Origin: Rhodobacteraceae bacterium F11138
GTDB taxonomy: Bacteria > Pseudomonadota > Alphaproteobacteria > Rhodobacterales > Rhodobacteraceae
NCBI GenBank assembly: GCA_016521575.1
Contig: JAEKDP010000001.1
Span: forward strand, 353,894-417,893
Length of the DNA stretch: 64,000 nucleotides
Direction: 5' to 3'
The notes beneath the pieces are model-generated. The model was given only the letters and a program-made list of their open reading frames with translations. It did not search any database and was not told where the DNA came from. Both the position numbers and the translations under genes were made by a program. Shown here one piece after another: positions 63,894 through 64,000 of the stretch (positions are counted from its first letter, which is position 1; every line of letters starts with the position of its first letter).

Positions 63894-64000
63894 ATGGCAT
63901 CCAAGCATTTCATGAACCCGACCCGTCGTTCGTTCCTGGCGGCCGGCGCGGCCTTTGTCGGAGCGCCGGCGCTGGCGCAGGACGTAGAGGAATACGACCC
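63894..64000 (+). CDS. Tat-exported protein, N-terminal fragment
   Basis: The ATG at 63894 opens a frame that runs off the right edge after about 35 codons. It starts MASKHFMNPTRRSFLAAGAA, with a twin-arginine motif (TRRSFL), then a hydrophobic stretch and the cleavage site PALAQ|DVEEYD. In related genomes the neighbour of this pair is often another L,D-transpeptidase, but too little is present to say. Confidence 0.7.
   Translation, partial: MASKHFMNPTRRSFLAAGAAFVGAPALAQDVEEYD

Overview
The window is 64 kb of a GC-rich chromosome from an alphaproteobacterium, very probably a marine Rhodobacteraceae (Roseobacter group) organism. This rests on gene content and order: a RegB/RegA redox two-component system next to senC and ahcY, a hemD-Mic60 pair, addB-addA behind amgK-murU, a rho-mnmE-mnmG-rsmG-parA-parB run, and hrcA-grpE without dnaK. 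Coding density is very high. Many neighbours overlap by 4 or 8 bases, and no rRNA, tRNA, transposase, phage or CRISPR array was seen.

Layout. 0-6 kb: end of a haem gene pair (Mic60-like, hemD) diverging from tsaD-gpsA-yciI-EVE, then DUF2853 and ahcY. 6.3-11.3 kb: HD hydrolase, the regA/senC versus regB divergon and a PAS-only protein. 11.4-22.2 kb: tsaE-amgK-murU-addB-addA, then trxA and hslV-hslU (tRNA modification, cell-wall recycling, recombinational repair, proteostasis). 22.4-26.1 kb: a small accessory patch (DUF4287, SRPBCC, ArsR-type repressor with a visible operator, a decayed VOC gene, an MFS transporter), followed by Smr, a 34-codon ORF and a Tim44-like gene. 26.2-30.0 kb: fxsA, secB and, leftward, maf-aroE-coaE-dnaQ.

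30.0-37.8 kb is a replication-origin and partition module. A 0.4-kb AT-rich non-coding stretch with DnaA-box-like sites separates leftward genes (maf and beyond) from rightward genes (hemJ, rho, mnmE, mnmG, rsmG, parA, parB). Two perfect 16-bp parS sites lie inside the 5' ends of mnmG and rsmG, just upstream of the ParA and ParB genes. Base composition is visibly more AT-rich over about 33-37 kb.

37.8-64 kb: hemW-rdgB-rph, hrcA-grpE, mutS opposite maeB, a periplasmic msrA, a class IV aminotransferase coupled to a sulfotransferase-like gene, argG, ilvA, an Hpt protein facing a response regulator/PP2C phosphatase, two Nudix enzymes, hslO, a CCA-adding enzyme, a two-subunit ABC exporter preceded by a possible leader peptide and attenuator, an Fe-S RNA methyltransferase, an L,D-transpeptidase, a CAP lipoprotein, and the start of a Tat-exported protein.

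Most of the window is conserved housekeeping DNA. The least explained observations are the aminotransferase/sulfotransferase pair, which appears to correspond to a fused plant protein; the 10-codon leader ORF with competing hairpins before the ABC exporter; the 34-codon ORF where relatives (as I recall) carry mltA; a small ORF with its own terminator near 4.2 kb; and the perfect hexanucleotide array encoding Pro-Glu repeats at the left edge.
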